A stretch of 64,000 nucleotides of DNA, taken from contig JAWDGP010007464.1 of assembly GCA_033675545.1 (NCBI GenBank), forward strand, positions 80,001-144,000, given 5' to 3'. Below the pieces are notes generated by a model, which had not been told where the DNA came from, ran no database searches, and saw nothing but the letters and a program-made list of their open reading frames with translations. Positions within the stretch are counted from its first letter, which is position 1; every line of letters begins with the position of its first letter. Below are positions 1 to 57,803 of the stretch, in pieces. The position numbers were made by a program, and so were the translations under genes. The DNA comes from Elysia crispata. Taxonomy: Eukaryota; Mollusca; Gastropoda; Plakobranchidae.

Positions 1-46359
<46,359 letters not shown>

Positions 46360-46597
46360 TTACATCTAAATCTTTAATCTCAAAATGTTAATTGTTGATA
46401 AACTAATCAAAGTATGTTTCTATTTCTTTTTTCTTTTATTTAGCTGAATGTGATATTTTCAAGTTGTATGAAATTTTTTTGGAGAGTTTTTCACTTTCCA
46501 TATCAGTGTTTTTTGAGCCGTCTCTGATATGTGAAGATTCTAATCCAGGTTGTTTAGACATAATAAAAAATAAATTTTCTAGCTTCAACTGTCTCAT

Positions 46598-46603
46598 AAT
46601 AAA
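46598..46603 (+). terminator. SYNE1: Proximal poly(A) signal
   Basis: AATAAA about 240 bases after the stop codon; another AATAAA lies at 46562. A moderately GT-rich stretch (gtttttggtgcagtttgtga) follows, as expected of a downstream element. Confidence 0.45.
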
Positions 46604-48245
46604 GTTTTTGGTGCAGTTTGTGAGGGTGAAAAACTGCCTGGTGCTAAAATTTTACAAGCATTTTGTTTCCTTTACCATAAGATTTGATCTCTGGGAAATT
46701 TGTTGCCTTTCATTGTTTGTTTAATGTTTTTCTTTCAGAGGGTGGCCTTTCATGTGCAGCATTGTTGAGAATACTTGTAAATGCAACTTTGTATAAAATT
46801 TTTAGAACACATTGAATGTAGGTGAATCATTAATGAGAGAATATATTTTAATCTAATTGCAACTATTTTCGGAGCAATAGACTTTAAAAAATTACCATTT
46901 TGGCATTGTTTAAAGTGTCTGTTCATATCAATGTAAAGTAAAAGTCCTGTAAAGACATCCACAGCATTGTGGAGTGTACCTGAAAGTAGCTGAGACACTG
47001 ATGAATAACCTTGAGGTTTGTGTAAAACTGGCATGGCAAAGGAAAAGCCAGGCCTATAGATGTTTTCAACATAGTGGTCATGGCATGGAAGATGCAAGTC
47101 AAATCAGAATTAATTATGGCTTCTCATCTTAATATGAGCATTTGAAAGTGAAACTGAAAGAGGAAAGTTATTAGGGAATTTTACAGTGACTCATCTAACT
47201 AGGCAAGATTGATCATTAAGCTGTGTAGATCTCATGATCTGTTAAGCTGTTTGTGACTAATGTGAGTGATCATGATGCGAGTGAGATAAAAAAAAAAAAG
47301 AAGTTGGGGTTGCTGAGCAGACTCTGAAACAAAAAAAGATGGGGCAAAATTGAGAGTGTAGCCCTGATGGAATGGCAGCAAGGTAGGCAAAGCCACCTAT
47401 TGTCTCAGATACTATGGTAAACAACTAGAGAACAGTCATATCTTGTACGAATTAAAGCATGGAAAGAATGATACATCAACCACTCCTAGGCTGATGGTTT
47501 TGTTTCACTTCTCAGGTTGTGATTGCCATGTTTACGAATTCCAGATCCAGCTTGAATATTGTGAAAGCAGTATATTTGACAAGTTTTAGTTTGTACAGTA
47601 GAAAATGATTACCGGTTCGGGAAAAATCTGTCTTCAACTTTATAAATTTACAGACCCTTTTTGTCCATGTATATAGCCATTCTCTGCAGTTGTGCATAAT
47701 CTTTTAGTTCTACAAGATGTGCTGTGATAATGAAGGCAGCAAAAAGTCTGCTGTGTTTTACGTTTGCTATTATTTTGTACACACTGTAACATTTGGAACT
47801 TTTGGTCTTATTGTAACAATAGTATAGAATGTATGTATAGAATGCTTTGTTAACTAGTTATTATAGAAACCTGCTTGGAAGGCAGTGATACTAAAATTAT
47901 CTCATATTTATAGGGTGAACATAATATTAGTTTTTTCTTTGACCCACTGTTGGCACTAAATGTTGGTAGCAGCAGTTCACCACACAAGGTATGATTTATA
48001 AGAACATAGTAATGAAGAAGCTTATTCTGTGTTGAATGATAATATTCTTGTACTGAAATGTGCTTATACAAAGAAGTATGTAGCTTTTCTATGCACTATT
48101 ATTTAGATTTTGAAAAAAAGTAACTTTGAAACTTGCATGTATTTTTAATTAAATAGTCATTTCCCTTTTTCATTTTTAATGTTATGTCATGATTTCCAAT
48201 GTCATGAAATCTGTACAACATTTTACTTAGGCTATTTCACATTAT

Positions 48246-48251
48246 AATAAA
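48246..48251 (+). terminator. SYNE1: Distal poly(A) signal
   Basis: AATAAA followed about 50 bases later by TTTTTTTTGTGTGTGTG (48298-48314), a strong U/GU-rich downstream element. This is the best candidate end of the nesprin transcript. Confidence 0.6.
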
Positions 48252-48592
48252 TATTTTGTATGCTACAAATGTAAATCTTTATAAATTGTTCCTCTATTTT
48301 TTTTGTGTGTGTGTTTTATTTCCTTTGTTTAGGTTTTTTTTAATCAATTTCAATATTTTTTTCTAATTATATCATGTAGGAGGTTTATAGATGATGTTGC
48401 TCTTACCTGAGCTATGAAGTGCAGGAGGAGCACAGTCATTTGAACTAATTATAATTTTGCCACACCAGCTGCTCTGGATTCATTTCTACTTGTAGTTTAC
48501 ATGTATTTACATCTTAATTGTACCTCATGACAGTTAGCAAGCCTTCATCTCACAGTCCAGGAACAATTCACACTTGAGACCTAGTATTAGAA

Positions 48593-48607
48593 CCCCCCCC
48601 CCCCCCC
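48593..48607. repeat. Poly(C) run
   Basis: Fifteen consecutive C residues. Confidence 0.95.
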
Positions 48608-48715
48608 TTTTCATTTCTTTTTCTTCTTAACTTTAACCTATTAGACTGTAAAGAAGGCAGAGGAACTCCCACACTTCAGGAAAATATTTGGGGCTCAAAA
48701 CATTACATCAACTTA

Positions 48716-49050
48716 CAGTCGAGTCCGCTTATTTCGAAGTCATTCAGATAAAAAAGGACGTCGAATTATCCGAAATTCGAGTTATCAGAATACATAGAGA
48801 AAGAGAGTTTAAAAAAATGTGGATGACAGATCAGGAATGTCTTGCTAGTGTGCAGGGGGTGGGGGTGGGCCTATCCCCTTTCTCTCTTGTAGCCTTATTG
48901 CAGACTCTTGCCTGTAACGTAGGTGGGCACACATACATTCACACACCAGAATCACTTGTTGCGTGGAGCATAACACTGCATGTACTTTGCTTTACGAGCC
49001 TGGAAAAGTGCTTTCACTATGTCAGAATTAAAAAATCTATAAAGACTATA
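48716..49050 (+). mobile_element. Pogo/Tigger-like MITE, 3'-truncated copy
   Basis: It starts at a TA dinucleotide with terminal inverted repeat CAGTCGAGTCCGCTTATT. Its internal sequence matches the complete copy at 54679-55157 in reverse orientation, with the same conceptual peptide (CNVGG, LHVLCFTSL). Similarity stops near 49045, just before a poly(C) run, and the second terminal repeat is missing. Confidence 0.8.
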
Positions 49051-49069
49051 AATTAACAGAGTGTTAGAT

Positions 49070-49095
49070 CCCCCCCCCCCCCCCCCCCCCCCCCC
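49070..49095. repeat. Poly(C) run
   Basis: About 26 consecutive C residues; copy number is likely to be unreliable in sequencing. Confidence 0.95.
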
Positions 49096-52000
49096 ACTTT
49101 CCTATTGACACTAGCAGTCATGTGCTGCTTATTTGTGGGCCGCTAAATCTATCGGTATCAATATATAAAAAATTCAAGAAAACATTTAAACCAAATGATC
49201 CTTTTTGCCTCTGTGGTTGTAAATTATTCAATAATTAAATTCAAATAAAAAAAATATGGAAGGATCTTTAGTCAAATACCTGAGTTTGCAGAATTTCTGT
49301 GATCTTTTCTCATGTACTCTTACTAGATCTATACAACTTGTTAGGCAATCTGAGAGCCATGTAATTAGTGATAATTAAAGTTACCATTCGAAATGAGTTT
49401 GTGCCACAACTAGAAATTGACCTAGGTTTTTAGGTCGAGAGTACATATGTAATGAATTGGATGGTTTAGCTTCTCATGAGGAAATAGAACCAAGATCATT
49501 CAAGATGGATAATCATCAATTGGACTTAATTTAGACATAAAGATAGATTCTGGCTTTAACTTATACACTGTTGTCAATATAAATCGTGCCAAAAGGTGTT
49601 TTTTTTAAGACTTACGATTCTTCATTCAAGTCGATCTAGATTTTATCATGCTGGCCTGTTTTGAAGTAGGGTAATAGTGATACATGTATTTATTTGCATG
49701 TGTTTAACTTTTTTTTTTGTAGAAATATCTAAATATATCTTTCCATCTCACCAACTTACAAAATTTCACTTTTAAAAATTTGAGTACAATGGGCAACTAA
49801 CTGGTACCATCCCAGACTAAATTACATAATGTGTATCTCAACTACAGCTAACTGGATGCAGCATTCATAGAGGGAGTTTGTGATCCTACTTGAAACGCAC
49901 AGAAGCCTAGTGAAAATTGAAATATACTTTACATTCAGACTTTAAACTATTCCCAGTTAAGTGTGCAAGATCTCAAAGAACTAATGTCGAAATAGTCTTT
50001 ATTTTTAGGTAAAAACAAAATTTGTCCAAAAAAAAAAAAGAACAAAACAAAACAAAAGGAAATTAAAGATAGTTAACTGCAATCACAATTTTGATCATTT
50101 TTTTCTTAAATTTTAATACAGTGTAGTACTTTGTTTTAAATGGGTTACCATGTGAGTTGTTTCTTTGCTTAAATACATTAGTTTTTTTTAAGTTTATGTG
50201 CTAAATTGTTATTCCTTTCTTTTTTGTCAAAATTTCTGGATAATTTGAACTGACCTTTGAAAGCCTGCGTACGACTTAATCCAAAATCTTGAAGTTCGAT
50301 ATTCCCCTGATTTTGATGCTGCATGATGTTTAAATCTAAAAAAATTCCTCAATAATGTTACTAGTTTTTAGTAATATTTTTTTGTTTCAATCAAAGTACA
50401 TATTCCACTGCTTGTGATATTGCCCCACCCCAGCTCGTTTTATACCTTTACCATACTTGTTTTGTGCAGCCTCCTAAAGCAGCCAGTAACATTTTTTACC
50501 TCTCTGGCTGTTTGTCAGAAACAACATTAAGTATGGTGGCAGCAGCTGTAAAACGTAGAAATTTGCATTGACAGCCTATGCTTGACAGTATCATTCATTT
50601 GATTCTTGCTTGTTGCCTTGCAGACTGACACTTGGCTAGCTTTGTTTAAAATCTTTGTGACTGTATTTCTCATTGTTATATCAGGTCAACAGGTGAACGA
50701 AAAATTAAAGGTTGGCAAGGAGTAATGTATTTAAATTTTTTGCTTGTCCTAAAATTTAGCAGTGCCAGTAGCAAGAGAATTCCAATTAAAGTTAGCATGC
50801 GATGTGACACACATTTGCCCTCTTTCGCCTTTTCCTTGTTACTGACTTTCTCTTCATTCAACATTGCTCATTTCAAATTACCTTGCTCCCTTCAATGTCA
50901 AATTTTGAGGTCTGTACTTTAATTCCATATGTATGCAAGATGCAGACATATTACATTTTATGAAGTTAATTTATCATTTGCTACCCATACATGCTGAGAA
51001 TGCTCAAACTTGGCCTAGCACAGCTGCAGATATCCAGTAAATTGGGCAAATGGCTACATTTTATTAGAACTCTGACTGAGGAGGGACATTGAATTTTTAA
51101 AGCTGTTCAGATTGAAAGAAAAAAAAGACAAAAAAAAAAACTAATCAATCCTGCTCTCTCTCTCTCAAGTGAAATTTACGATTATGACTCAACTGGATTT
51201 GAGACCTACTTTCATGTGTTTTAACCCTGTCAGTGCATCACGGGGTGACTTTTTGGTTTTATTCCTTTGAAGATACTAAAAATGCTGAAATTTTCAGTAT
51301 TACTCTACATTACTAGGCAAAGGATTCTTCGTTATTAATATTTAAACCAAATTGACTGAAACTCATACTGACCATAGGTCTTTCTGAAAGAAGAAATGGG
51401 GGTAAATACAGCAGTGCCGGAGAGGGATCAAATCGAATACATGTAACATTTTAGTTAGTCAAATAGTGGTTAAGGATCAGCAAGTATGGTTGTGCAAATA
51501 CTGGTATTAACTTCCCCAGTGTACGGACAAGTTTTTTTGCCCATTTAAAATGTGGGGCCACAAAATTACCCACTGCCACTGTGCAATTACTATAATAGAA
51601 CTCAATGTATGGATAGGTTAATCTTAGCAGCTACTATCATGACAATCACTTTCATGTTGCCGTACCTCAGGGAAATTGCTAGGGGAAAAGTTCTGTCACT
51701 GAGAAAACTTGCACAAATCTTCTTAATCTTATACAATTAAAACAAATAAACAGTGATTTAAGTGGTCTTCATGGTGGTTTATGAAAATTGGCAACTAATA
51801 CATATTTGTTGGTTAATGAAACTTATGAAAATCGTTTGTTTTGGGTTTTTTTTAATACATTCACAATTAAGTAGATCTTTTACAACTTTATTTTATTCCT
51901 TCATTTGTGATGACAGTTCTCAAACAAAACAAAAAATATCAAGCACCTAGTTCACATGAGGTGCATGTCACTCTTTTACACAACATGAATAAAGCTTTGC

Positions 52001-52395
52001 ATTTTTGTTACTTTTTAAAGGCAAAATTTGTTTGAAATTATATATATTCATTCTATGAAAAGAAATTGAATATTCAGCTTATTTGAATATTGAAAAGTTG
52101 TGCTTGCAAAATCCTGATATATCCACCTCATTAGGACTAGTTACTAAACAAACACGTTAAAGTAGATGGTACTAGTAAATCAGTAATAGTGGTAAAAAAG
52201 TTTTTGCAAAAAAAAAAAAAAAAAACAAGAAAGAATATAAAATGCATCAGATGTTCATTCATAATAATAAACTTGTGACATACAGTGTATCAACAAAAAA
52301 GTAAAACCAACAAATGGACTTAGGGAAAGTTCCTCCAATATACCAGACACTTTCAAAAGGTTTAGATGTTCTTAAAACTCTCAAGTCCAAACTAT
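49096..52395. other. Intergenic, no gene recognised
   Basis: AT-rich sequence 3' of the nesprin gene. Short open frames lack coding pattern, splice context or recognisable motifs. I see no mobile element in it. Confidence 0.55.
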
Positions 52396-52710
52396 TTCAA
52401 ACTGAACATACATGTAGTACGGTACATTGTAACTTAAATCAAGCATATCTCAAACTGAACATACATGTAGTACGGTATATTGTAACTTAAATCAAGCATA
52501 TCTCAAACTGAACATACATGTAGTACGGTTTATTGTAACTTAAATCATGCATATCTCAAACTGAACATACATGTAGTATGGTATATTGTAACTTAAATCA
52601 TGCATATCTCAAACTGAACATACATGTAGTACGGTATATTGTAACTTAAATCATGCATATCTCAAACTGAACATACATGTAGTACGGTATATTGTAACTT
52701 AAATCATGCA
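52396..52710. repeat. 53-base tandem repeat, 6 copies
   Basis: The unit starts 'caaactgaacatacatgtag' and contains 'tacggtatattgtaacttaa'. Spacing is 53 bases and copies differ at one to three positions. Confidence 0.96.
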
Positions 52711-54382
52711 CACAACCAGCCCACACTTCATGCAAGTTAAATAGAATCATAAACAAAATTATTTGACATAGAGCAAACATAAAAGAAATGTAGATATATG
52801 ACACATTTGTAAAAAATTATGGAAAAACTATTTGAGAGATATGCTCTGGAACAGGTATCCAGAAAAAAAATCACTTGTTTGGAGACATTGACAGAGAATC
52901 ACACAAAACAACCCAAGTTTCAACAGACAGCTTTTCCTTCAGGGGAACATAGGCTCTGTCTCAGCCTGGGCTCAAAGCGGCTGTTTGTTGAATCTCATTA
53001 TTATTCCCTTATGTAGTCAAAAAAAGGAAAATGCATGTTGATGTAATGCCATAAGTGTTCTCAATGCTCTTGAAATATGAATAATTGTATCTTCTTCCTC
53101 TCAAACTGCATGTAACTTTTTATCAGATAATTCTACCTCTGTTAATTGCCGAGTTGCCAAATACTGGTACATTGGTAGTTTTAGTATGTTCATGGCCTTT
53201 GCAGGTAGTGTTGAGTCAAAACTAGTTGCTTTTTTCTTTAATCTAAATAAAGCAGCTTACTAATATCGGCAGTTCCCAACCAAGTCAGACTCTTACTCAC
53301 ACAAATACAAAAGATCATACTTTATGGCAGAATAGGCTAATTATAGTTTCAATTATAAATGGAAATTCATTGAAGCTACTGACAAGACTCTGTTCCATAT
53401 GTCCCCATTAACCACTTTTGATATTTAGAGAACTAAAATGTATATGTGGTTAATTATACATTTGTGTGGTAATTGGATTAAATTTAAAGTTTCCTCATGC
53501 ACAACACTACATAGATTATACTATAAGGAAATTACAGGGAGCCTCTTGATAAATCATCAATGCTTATTTTGCTGGTGTTTGGGGCAGCAAAAATTTTACC
53601 CTGTTTGCTCATGCTTAAAATAATAAAATATCAGGTCTTTGAAGCAATTTGCCTATTTTTCATTTTACTATTAATTTTGGTACAAATTTTTCCCATCTAG
53701 TTCAAACTGAGCATATTGCAAAATGTAACATTATATAATATTGAATCAATGTCTATTAACTAATTCACATTTTTGCCTCAAACTTAAGCAATTATACATT
53801 CTTGCTTAATCCACACAGAATATAAAGGTAAAAATATTTTCATTTAAGAAAAATGATTTTTTGTTGTTGTTTTTTTTCTTTTACAAGAATCGTAAAATTA
53901 AATTACAACCTCTGCCTGATCAGGACTTGGTCATCCTTTTTCTCAACGCAAAATTCAGATGCACAGTAAGTACAAGTTCCGAGTTAGGTGACCAGGCAAA
54001 CTAAAGAAAACAGTGCATTCAAAAGGTTATCTTCATAGCAGGATCATTTCAGAGGAAATGTGCCATCTCACTCAATAGTACAAAATTTTCAAACTCTCAC
54101 TTTTTGAATCAATGTCCAGGTTTTTGTAGAGATAACTGTCAGATATAATATGTATAAAAAAGATTCCAGGAAAGTTGGAGACTGAACATATATGGAGTGG
54201 GTTGAATTTCAGAATGATGATAAATTAAATAAAGGTAAACCTATCTTCATTGTGAGAATGCAAATGTAAAGCAAATACTGGTTTGTAAGAATGCAGACTT
54301 TTCTGTGATCCTGATCTTACTCCCATTCCCACTTCCTACATCCAAACAAAAATTAAATTGATCACAGTTGTTAATTAAAATA
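52711..54382. other. Intergenic, no gene recognised
   Basis: AT-rich; no coding or mobile-element signature found. Confidence 0.55.
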
Positions 54383-54678
54383 CAGTACACCTCGAATCCA
54401 ACGAACCCAAATTCAAAGAATATTTTGCATTCAAAAGAGTAAAATTCCTAGTTTATTTCCTTCGTTGACTCTCTTAGAATACCTTGCACCAAAAGAACTA
54501 ATCTCAGACCCCTCCTCAGGTTCAACAAACTGTAAGTATAGGCAAATCCACTGTAGAATACTTTTTTGCTTAGAAACTATGTATATGTAGTTGAAATTCA
54601 ATCAATAGGTCCCCTGTGAGCTGTCCAGAAATGCTTGAAGTGTTTAGGTGTCGGGCACCAATTATGCCATAGTATATA

Positions 54679-55157
54679 CAGTTGAGTCCATATAATTCGA
54701 ATCCGTATAGTTCAAATTCTTGGATATTTCGAAGTCGTTTAATTTTACCGAATATTTCTCTATTTAAGCTTTATTAAAAAATTACAATTGGTTTGAATTT
54801 TGAAATAAGGATCCGCTTAAGTCGAAGCGATTTTGGTGTGATTTTTTTTATTCTAACACAGTGAAAGCACTTTTTCAGACTTGTAAAACAAAGTACATGA
54901 AGTGCTATGCTCCGCGTGGCAAGTGATTCTGGTGCGTGTGTTTGTCCACCTACATTACAGGCAAGAGTCTGCATTAAGGCTACAAGAGAGAAAGGGTTAG
55001 GTCCACTCCAACCCACCTGCACACTTGTACAACATTTCTGATCTGTCATTCACATTTTTTTTAACTCTCCTTCTCTATGTATTCTGATAATTGGAATTTA
55101 GGATAATTCGAAGTCCTTTTTTTATCCTAATGACTTCAAAATAAGCGGACTCGACTG
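54679..55157 (-). mobile_element. Pogo/Tigger-like MITE, complete copy
   Basis: A 479-base element flanked by TA on both sides (54677-54678 and 55158-55159). Ends: CAGTTGAGTCCATATAATTC on the left and, reverse-complemented, CAGTCGAGTCCGCTTATTTT on the right. TA target sites and CAGT ends are typical of the pogo/Tigger group of Tc1/mariner transposons. It has no transposase, so it is non-autonomous. Confidence 0.85.
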
Positions 55158-55221
55158 TACTAAGGGTAGGGGAGAGTGAAGTATTGATTTACAGGGAGAA
55201 GATAATAAAAAGAGAGGGGGT

Positions 55222-55798
55222 TTGGGCAGGCAGTGGCAGCAAATGCATGGGGAGATCATGATACAGAGAGTACAAAATCAGGCAGCCAGGATTGTATCCT
55301 GTGCTAAAAAGCATCAGCACATTACACCTGTCTTAAAAGATCTTCACTGGCTTCCAGTTAAGCAAAGAATTGATTTTAAAGTACTGACCTTTGTTCATAA
55401 ATTTTTTCAAAATATATCTCCTTTTTATATTCAAGAAATTTTAGAATGTCATAGGCCTAATAGAGTTTTAAGATCAAGTGGTAATAATAAACTAGCTGTA
55501 CCACGATCTCATTCAACGCTAGGTGATAGGGCTTTTTCAATTTACTCTTCCATTAAATGGAATGCCCTCCCGGCATATTTAAAACTATCTTTTACACACG
55601 ACAATTTTAAACGACATTTAAAGACTTTCCTTTTTAAACAAGCCTTTGTGTGACCTCTTTCATGTTTTAGGGTCTTATTGATGTCAAATTATATATCTAC
55701 TGTTTTTATTGTAAAAAATCTGTACGCGCCTAGAGCATTTTATTTAAGGTGATATACGGCGCTTTATAAATGGTTATTATTATTATTATTATTATTAT
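55222..55798 (+). mobile_element. LINE 3' end with the C-terminal part of the polyprotein
   Basis: An open frame of 143 codons ends with a stop at 55651-55653. It carries QRVQNQAARIV, ITPVLKDLHWLPVKQRIDFK and DRAFSIYSSIKWNALP, the conserved C-terminal region after the reverse transcriptase of many CR1/Jockey-type LINEs. A 3' UTR with 'gcgcctagagc' and 'ggcgctttataaat' follows and ends in (TTA)n at 55774-55798, the usual tail. It is 5'-truncated, as LINE copies usually are. The exact clade is not decided. Confidence 0.88.
55774..55798 (+). repeat. (TTA)n tail of the LINE
   Basis: About eight TTA/ATT triplets immediately after the LINE 3' UTR. Confidence 0.9.
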
Positions 55799-56425
55799 CA
55801 AAGAGCCAAAGGGGCCATAACTTGGGCAATGGTGGGAAGGGTAAGGAGTGGCTTATTTTACAGACACGTGGTTAGTTGATAAAGACAAGGGAGGTAATAA
55901 TGTGGTGATTTCACTTTGGTTGGTTACTTCTCTTGAGGTGTCCTATGTCATGGCTCCAATGAACCTTGCATTCAACGAACTGTCAAAAATGACCGAACTA
56001 GTTCATCGAGTCCGAGGTGTACTGTATAAACATAATTAAAAGAAAAATAAATCATAGCAATCTCCAAGCTCTCAGCGCAACATCCACATCAGTTGTAACT
56101 CATCATATAGAATCACAATGACATGAAACAAGTGTTAGAAAACTTAATTAAAAAGTATCTTAAACCTTTCACACCACAAATTCTTTTCACATCAAATAAA
56201 TCTGCTTGGAAGTCACTAGCTATAGGGGTCTACTGTGCATGCAAACTTGGAACTTCAAGTTTCACTCAATAGGTAATGCAGAAAGCTGGAAAAGGCTTGT
56301 GGAAAATATTTTTTTTTAAATCATGACTGCATTCGTTGAAAGGTTCAGCATTTGGAGAAAGCTGGTAAGAGATTCTAACTCAAATCTTTATCTATGAAAA
56401 TTTTGACATATTTATAATTAATATA

Positions 56426-56871
56426 CCGTATTTGCTCCAATAGTAGCGCCGGGCGCGTGAAAATGAAGAGGGGGGGTGCGTCTAATGGAATGTTTTGGAT
56501 GACTTTCTTCAAAGACAAAGTGCCGCCGTTTCCGCCATCGCCGCCCCCCCCCCCCCTCCCCCTCTAGTTAGTTTTAGAGTGCCATGGTTGGGTGTCATTC
56601 GAGTCGATGACTACAAGGACTGCAATAGTCCAGGACATTAACCTCAGACGCCTTTGACATCCCCAATTTGAGATGACAATTGCAGTAACATAGTCATTCA
56701 TTGTTTACATGTGTTGTCTGTTGTTATCATCAGATCTATCGCTTAATAAATGTTTTGAGTTTGAGTTTAATAAGAATCTTTTGCTCTCGAAAGTGGTGTT
56801 TTTTAAGTGTTGCTTGGATGGGAAAGGGGGGGCGTTTATTAGAGATGGCGCTACTAATGGAGGGAATACGG
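56426..56871. mobile_element. MITE with CCGTATT ends
   Basis: The left end CCGTATTTGCTCCAATAGTA and the reverse-complemented right end CCGTATTCCCTCCATTAGTA match at 17 of 20 positions, followed by GCGCC on both. TA flanks each side (56424-56425 and 56872-56873). The 446-base interior is non-coding and holds a poly(C) run at about 56544-56561. Confidence 0.82.
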
Positions 56872-56873
56872 TA

Positions 56874-57803
56874 AGTTCTATTTTGTGACATCAATGAACA
56901 AATCTATTGATTTCATTCCTATTAATTTCAAGCACATTCATAAATCTTTGAATGAAATGATGATAATTACAGTTTATAGAAAAAAAGAAAATGTTTTTGT
57001 ATAGAAATGCAAGTTTGTGTGTGTGGGGAGGGGACTTAATTTAGAATAGATATTAGAAATCATAGTGATAGTTATGTGACTTGCAATATACCGTATAAGT
57101 TCTATACATACTTTCTTTACATAGAGAAAAGTGATTCAAGAACTTGGGTGACCTTGTTCAGAGTTTATGATAGTACGAGTTTTATGGTGGTGTTGTAAGT
57201 TAACAATTTTAAAAAATTCAACTGTTTAGCCCGTCTTCATTCTCTACCCTGAGAATTATAAATTATTGATACAAAAGAACACAAATAAATACCAGCTGCT
57301 ATTAATGCTCAGTTAAAATTAAGAGTAATACTGGTACTAGTACTACTGTTACCACAAGGTTTCATTTCTAAAGCCTTTAGGGTTTGAAGGAAATTAGTTT
57401 TTAAACATTTTAATTACTTTACAAAGAATTTCACCCGAATCATATACTAAAATATCAATTTTTATAGAAAACTTATGTACAAAGATCTCAGTGATAGTTA
57501 AGCTATAATGTGCTGGTAAACATAAATAAATTACACTTGTGACTATGTTCTTTTTCTATAAGAATCAGGCAGCCAAGAAATTTTATAACACAAATGTTAT
57601 ATATTTTTATGAAAGTGATATTACGTATGCTATTTACCTCTTTTTATACAATCATATTTAAGTTTTCTAACCCTGTAGGCCTAGCTCTAATAAAACCATA
57701 CAAATTTATGATCAACAACCATAGTCAAAAATTTATGACCCCGGATATATCATTATTTGGAAGAAATGTCACATAAATAAAAGTATCCTACAAATTCATT
57801 TTG
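56874..57803. other. Intergenic, probably including the TBCC 3' UTR
   Basis: AT-rich. On the minus strand no AATAAA is seen close behind the TBCC stop. ATTAAA around 57409 and a TATAAA near 57649 are weak candidates, so the transcript end is uncertain. Confidence 0.4.

Larger units (their letters stand above)
46360..48270 (+). other. SYNE1: Nesprin 3' UTR (long form)
   Basis: This sequence follows the KASH stop codon and is AT-rich without coding signs. It runs to the distal poly(A) signal; a short form of about 260 bases would end after the proximal signal. The extent is inferred from the signals. Confidence 0.6.
54383..56024. mobile_element. TA-flanked inverted-repeat element (pogo/Tigger-like), host of two nested insertions
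   Basis: The left end CAGTACACCTCGAATCC and the reverse complement of the right end CAGTACACCTCGGACTC share 12 perfect terminal bases and partial similarity beyond. Both ends abut TA (54381-54382 and 56025-56026). Inside lie a second MITE (54679-55157) and a LINE 3' end (about 55222-55798). Without them the element would be about 0.6 kb and non-coding. Confidence 0.75.

Noticed and set aside
48688..49056. 122-codon open frame with a partner at 54774-55049 (-)
   Set aside because: The shared peptide is encoded by the interior of two MITE copies, which carry no transposase; similarity reflects the element and not a protein family.
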